Below, one piece after another: positions 7,545 through 10,418 of a stretch of 10,418 nucleotides of DNA. Source of the stretch: DASWTL01 sp036402155 (lineage in GTDB: Bacteria; Bacteroidota; Bacteroidia; Sphingobacteriales; Sphingobacteriaceae). The stretch lies in assembly GCA_036402155.1 (NCBI GenBank), contig DASWTL010000028.1, forward strand, positions 1 through 10,418, read 5' to 3'. The notes beneath the pieces are model-generated. The model was given only the letters and a program-made list of their open reading frames with translations. It searched no databases and was not told the DNA's origin. Each line of letters opens with the position of its first letter. Within the stretch, counting starts at the first letter, position 1. The position numbers and the translations under genes were made by a program.

Positions 7545-8185
7545 TAGTCGTCTTTATGCTGTAAGATCCTAAGATACTCCTTTCTCGTAATAAATTCGGC
7601 TCCCATACTTTCCAGATGCCTGGTATGGAACTGACAATCGATCATTTTAAATTTCAAAGAGCGGCATAACCCGATCAGAGCAACTTTTGAAGCATTACTT
7701 ACCAGGCTAAACATGCTTTCACCACAAAAAACACTTCCAATAACCACCCCGTATAATCCTCCAACCAATTCATCCTGTCTCCATACTTCCACAGAATGGG
7801 CAATGCCTAAGTGGTGTAATCCAATATAAGCTTCCTGCATATCCCTGGTTATCCAGGTGCCATCCTGATCTTTCCTTTTGACTTTAGCACAGGCCTTTAT
7901 TACATCATTAAATGAATGATCAAACGTAATTTTAAACATCCCTGATCTTAGTACCTGCTTCATACTGTTCGATATTTTTAAGTGATCAGGAAACATCACA
8001 AACCGTTCATGTGGAGAATACCATAAGATCGGGCTGTCATCAGAAAACCATGGAAAAATTCCCCATGAGTAAGCAAGAATTAACCTTTCGGAGGACAAGT
8101 CACCGCCAATGGCCAGTAATCCGTCAGCTTCGGCATTTTCCGGAGGTGGAAACCAAATATCATGATCATCAAGCTTATAGAGCAC
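7544..8185 (-). CDS. aat: Leucyl/phenylalanyl-tRNA--protein transferase
   Basis: Cytoplasmic transferase that moves Leu or Phe from aminoacyl-tRNA to proteins with N-terminal Lys or Arg, making N-degrons for ClpS/ClpAP. At 213 aa the protein covers the whole family core: FPPPENAEADGLLAIGGDL (12-30), YSWGIFPW (39-46), WYSPHER (55-61), GTWIT (109-113), HSVEVW (130-135), GGLYGV.IG..F.GESMFS (142-160, with E156) and DCQFHTRHLESMGA (183-196, with Q185). Those acidic and glutamine positions correspond to residues important in the E. coli enzyme. The start is a GTG at 8185. No ATG or GTG occurs in frame in the nearby upstream sequence, and the conserved FPPP block begins at residue 12, so this start is close to forced. 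It is the first gene of a pair with the TRIC channel gene, with a TAATG overlap. No consensus promoter was recognised upstream. Confidence 0.96.
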   Translation of the reverse strand: MLYKLDDHDIWFPPPENAEADGLLAIGGDLSSERLILAYSWGIFPWFSDDSPILWYSPHERFVMFPDHLKISNSMKQVLRSGMFKITFDHSFNDVIKACAKVKRKDQDGTWITRDMQEAYIGLHHLGIAHSVEVWRQDELVGGLYGVVIGSVFCGESMFSLVSNASKVALIGLCRSLKFKMIDCQFHTRHLESMGAEFITRKEYLRILQHKDD

Positions 8186-8278
8186 CGAAATAATTATAGA
8201 CTTTTCTCTGCAAGTTACAACTTGTTCAGCTATTAAATAGATGGATAAGAACAGTGTACCGATGGCATATAATGATTA

Positions 8279-8315
8279 AGCCCATAAAAATCAGCAGTTC
8301 CGACTTTTATGGGCT
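8279..8315 (-). terminator. Perfect 11-bp inverted repeat, terminator-like hairpin
   Basis: The arms AGCCCATAAAA (8279-8289) and TTTTATGGGCT (8305-8315) are perfectly complementary around a 15-nt loop. The hairpin lies in the 183-bp spacer between the small membrane-protein gene and aat, both on the minus strand, so termination of the former is the simplest role. No uninterrupted U-tract follows on either strand (the minus strand continues TAATCATT), which makes it an atypical terminator. A repeat element or a structured leader of aat are alternatives. Confidence 0.45.
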
Positions 8316-8368
8316 CGCACAGAGATCTGTTGCTGTAATTAACAGTACATGATCAATCCCTTAGAAGA

Positions 8369-8668
8369 TTACAAATCGTCTTCCCTGGTTACCTGTTTAG
8401 TATAAGTAACTTTATCGGTTGTACCTGCAGATCTCCCACCACTTCCCCGGGTTAAGAGAACAATAATTATTATTAATACAGCAGCTCCAACCACCCAAAC
8501 CCAGGGTTCTACAAATGAGGTTGTTTCTGTAGTAACCTGGCTGCTGCTTGTTGTAGTACTGGTTGCAGCAGAATCCTGAGCCCAGGCCACAGTGCTTATA
8601 AAAGTAAGAAGTAAAAGGGCTACGACATTTTTGTAAGTAGCTTTCATTGGTAAATTTTCCATATTCAT
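8369..8668 (-). CDS. Small single-span membrane protein of unknown function
   Basis: Not a family with a known function. The 99-aa reading frame encodes a signal peptide (MKATYKN, then a Leu/Phe/Val core, ending AWA-Q near residue 30), a Ser/Thr-rich linker (about 33-51), a strongly hydrophobic segment EPWVWVVGAAVLIIIIVLL (54-72) followed by TRGSGGR, and a charged hydrophilic tail. The likely topology is a cleaved N-terminus in the periplasm, one membrane span, and a short cytoplasmic C-terminus. Three in-frame ATGs are possible (8668, 8662, 8647). The one at 8647 gives the most typical signal peptide, but no ribosome binding site decides between them. I recall similar short signal-plus-single-span proteins from Sphingobacteriales-type genomes, but cannot confirm this here. 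It stands alone, divergent from the TonB receptor gene and followed by a hairpin at 8279-8315. Confidence 0.75.
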   Translation of the reverse strand: MNMENLPMKATYKNVVALLLLTFISTVAWAQDSAATSTTTSSSQVTTETTSFVEPWVWVVGAAVLIIIIVLLTRGSGGRSAGTTDKVTYTKQVTREDDL

Positions 8669-8974
8669 TTCTTTAAGTGTTAGTTAAGCTATTTTCAAAT
8701 AGTTTATAAATTAACAACACTCTTAATGAAATGTTTAATCCGTTAAATTCTATCAGGATATTTATCCCTAACTTAATACAACTATCTGCGTATACTATTC
8801 ATCTGATGATGAAAGGGTTTCGATATATTTTAGCCGTTACTCAGATATTTCCGGTGCTGCCAACTTTTAATTTAACATAAGAACATGTCTCCCCTTTGCA
8901 TCCTAAGGGTTTTTTATTATTTTCAATATGAATATCCGATAAAAATAAATTAATTGCCGTTCTTAATTAGTTTC
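8669..8974. other. Gene-free divergent intergenic region upstream of the TonB receptor
   Basis: These 306 bp separate the small membrane protein (minus) from the TonB-dependent receptor (plus) and must carry both promoters. No full TTTG / TAnnTTTG promoter was found on either strand. Visible items are a 14-bp palindromic CTATTTTCAAATAG at 8689-8702 close to the small-protein start, a 24-codon plus-strand ORF at 8806-8880, and a weak hairpin with a T-run at 8892-8915. I do not recognise a cobalamin, TPP or other named riboswitch. Confidence 0.5.
8892..8915 (+). terminator. Candidate terminator or attenuator in the TonB receptor leader
   Basis: CCCTT (8892-8896) pairs with AAGGG (8905-8909) around an 8-nt loop, directly followed by six T residues (8910-8915). 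The stem is only 5 bp, weak for an intrinsic terminator. It lies 60 nt upstream of the receptor ATG on the same strand, so it could act as an attenuator. An AAAGGG at 8812-8817 could pair with CCCTTT (8892-8897) instead, as an antiterminator would. This is a speculative reading. Confidence 0.3.
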
Positions 8975-10418
8975 ATGATTATACAATTACCGCACTTTAG
9001 ATATCTTTCTTTTCATTTTTTAATTATAGGCTTTATAGCTATGCCTTTTAGCAGCAGGTCTCAAACACCGGAACTGTCCTCCTTACATGAGTTGAAGAAA
9101 TTAAGCGTGGAAGAGTTAATGAACATTGAGGTAACTTCTGTATCTAAAAGACCTGAAAGATTAATTGAAGCAGCTTCTGCCATACAGGTAATCACCAGGG
9201 AAGATATCCAACGATCGGCAGCTACTACTGTTCCGGAAGCCTTACGGCTCTCCTCCAATCTCCAGGTAACACAATTGAATTCGAGGCATTGGATCATTAG
9301 TTCACGGGGATTTAACAACATCTTTGCGAATAAACTATTGGTAATGATTGATGGAAGAACAGTTTATTCTCCACTTTTCGCAGGGGTTTTCTGGGATGCG
9401 CAGAATGTTCTGTTAGAAGATGTTGATCGTATCGAGATCATCAGTGGACCTGGTGGAACCCTTTGGGGAACGAATGCCGTTAACGGTGTCATTAATATTA
9501 TAACCCGGAACAGCAAAAACACCCAGGGCATATTTGTATCCGGAACCTATGGTTCAGCATTAAAAAAACAGGCAGAGGCGCGTTATGGTGGAAGTATTGG
9601 CTCCAAACTGTCATACAGGGTGTATGGACAATATAGTGATCGTAATGAAACCGCCCTTTCTAATGGAAACGATGATACTGACAAATGGAGACAGGGTCAG
9701 GGAGGGTTTCAAATAGACTGGGATCCTTCGGATGCGGATGTTATCTCATTACAGGGGAATTTTTATGGTGGGAAAGAGCATGATACACCCAATTTATTAT
9801 CCATTGATGGGCAGAATTTGATGGGAAAATGGTCGCATACATTTTCAGAAAGATCAGGTATTATTATTCAGGCTTACGCAGATCGTACATGGCGGCATGA
9901 TATCACTATTGATGATGAACTCGAAACGTATGATATTGATTTTCAGCATCATTATATAGCATCCAAACGTCATAACCTGGTTTGGGGAATGGGATATCGA
10001 TTTATGAATGATGAAAGCTGGAACAACACGCAATATGTTGGTTTTTTGCCGGCAGACAGAAAGATGAGTCTTTTCAGCAGTTTTATCCAGGACGAAATTA
10101 CAGTAATACCTGAACGTCTTAAATTTACTATTGGTTCAAAATTACAGCATACCAACTTTACAGGTTTTGAGGTTCAGCCCAGTGCAAGAATTGCATGGAC
10201 CCCAAAAAAACAGCATACACTATGGTCTGCAGTTTCCAGGGCAGTTCGGGCACCAAGCCGGATTGACGTTGATTACCATATTCCTGCTTATATTGTTCCG
10301 CCTGACCAGCCGAGTGTTGCCGGAGGCCCGAACTTTGTTTCAGAAAAATTAATAGCCTATGAATTGGGATACCGTGTTCACCCTACACACTTGTTTTCCC
10401 TGTCATTGGCGACTTTTT
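8975..10418 (+). CDS. TonB-dependent outer-membrane receptor (3' partial)
   Basis: The frame is open from the ATG at 8975 to the end of the window: 481 codons of the N-terminal part, with the rest of the barrel outside. It begins with a signal peptide (hydrophobic core about 11-25, ending near SSRSQ at 30). A short region LKKLSVEELMNIEVTSVSK (40-58) is typical of this receptor type just before the plug. The plug domain (about 58-178) has the ITREDI, RGFNN and MIDGRTVYSP motifs and the hallmark DRIEIISGPGGTLWGTNAVN (151-170) followed by GVINIIT. Beta-barrel sequence follows. There is no N-terminal carboxypeptidase-like or STN domain, so it is neither a SusC-type receptor nor a FecA-type signalling transducer. 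It imports a ligand across the outer membrane using TonB-ExbBD energy. The substrate cannot be told; the plug style is FepA/colicin-receptor-like (COG4771), so an iron chelate, cobalamin or similar is possible. Confidence 0.93.
   Translation, partial: MIIQLPHFRYLSFHFLIIGFIAMPFSSRSQTPELSSLHELKKLSVEELMNIEVTSVSKRPERLIEAASAIQVITREDIQRSAATTVPEALRLSSNLQVTQLNSRHWIISSRGFNNIFANKLLVMIDGRTVYSPLFAGVFWDAQNVLLEDVDRIEIISGPGGTLWGTNAVNGVINIITRNSKNTQGIFVSGTYGSALKKQAEARYGGSIGSKLSYRVYGQYSDRNETALSNGNDDTDKWRQGQGGFQIDWDPSDADVISLQGNFYGGKEHDTPNLLSIDGQNLMGKWSHTFSERSGIIIQAYADRTWRHDITIDDELETYDIDFQHHYIASKRHNLVWGMGYRFMNDESWNNTQYVGFLPADRKMSLFSSFIQDEITVIPERLKFTIGSKLQHTNFTGFEVQPSARIAWTPKKQHTLWSAVSRAVRAPSRIDVDYHIPAYIVPPDQPSVAGGPNFVSEKLIAYELGYRVHPTHLFSLSLATF

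Noticed and set aside
8800..8974. Cobalamin or other metabolite riboswitch upstream of the TonB receptor
   Set aside because: No B12-box-like or other named riboswitch consensus was recognised; only short weak stems are visible.
9061..9321. 86-codon minus-strand ORF inside the TonB receptor plug region
   Set aside because: Lies fully opposite the conserved plug domain, whose plus-strand frame is clearly the real one.

Overview
The window looks like a chromosomal segment of a Bacteroidota species, probably a Sphingobacteriales or Chitinophagales relative. The basis is the gene content (a TlpA-like protein with a helical N-terminal part, PdeM, a Do-type protease, a SNF2 ATPase of bacterial type, a TonB-dependent receptor), moderately AT-rich DNA, little Shine-Dalgarno signal, and two promoter-like sites matching the Bacteroidota TTTG / TAnnTTTG consensus. 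The genus cannot be fixed from the sequence. DapF implies meso-diaminopimelate peptidoglycan or lysine synthesis, as in a Gram-negative cell.

Layout, left to right. (1) 1-678 (+) is the C-terminal part of a TlpA/thioredoxin-fold protein whose CxxC cysteines are replaced. It converges with and overlaps pdeM (-) by 14 bp. (2) pdeM and, upstream of it, a Do/HtrA serine protease are both on the minus strand, separated by a strong terminator hairpin. The U-tract of that hairpin also reads as a consensus -7 promoter box placed exactly at the pdeM start. (3) A divergent 207-bp spacer with a very good promoter for the protease leads to dapF (+). (4) After a 163-bp spacer comes a 965-aa SNF2-family ATPase (+), whose stop codon abuts the stop of the next, convergent gene with no base between them. 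(5) aat (leucyl/phenylalanyl-tRNA--protein transferase) and a TRIC-type cation channel gene form a minus-strand pair coupled by a TAATG overlap. (6) A 183-bp spacer with a perfect 11-bp inverted repeat separates them from a small, unrecognised single-span membrane protein (-). (7) A 306-bp gene-free divergent region holds a possible leader ORF and a terminator-like hairpin. It is followed by a TonB-dependent outer-membrane receptor (+) that runs off the right end.

Most genes are conserved housekeeping or envelope functions: periplasmic protein quality control (HtrA), N-degron tagging (Aat), cell-wall precursor synthesis (DapF), DNA repair (PdeM, and perhaps the SNF2 ATPase) and outer-membrane uptake. 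They are mostly single genes or pairs and do not form one pathway. I see no mobile element, CRISPR array, tRNA or rRNA, and no convincing new multi-gene system. The most interesting signals are regulatory or architectural: the terminator/promoter overlap before pdeM, the cysteine-less thioredoxin fold, the aat-TRIC coupling, and the leader of the TonB receptor.
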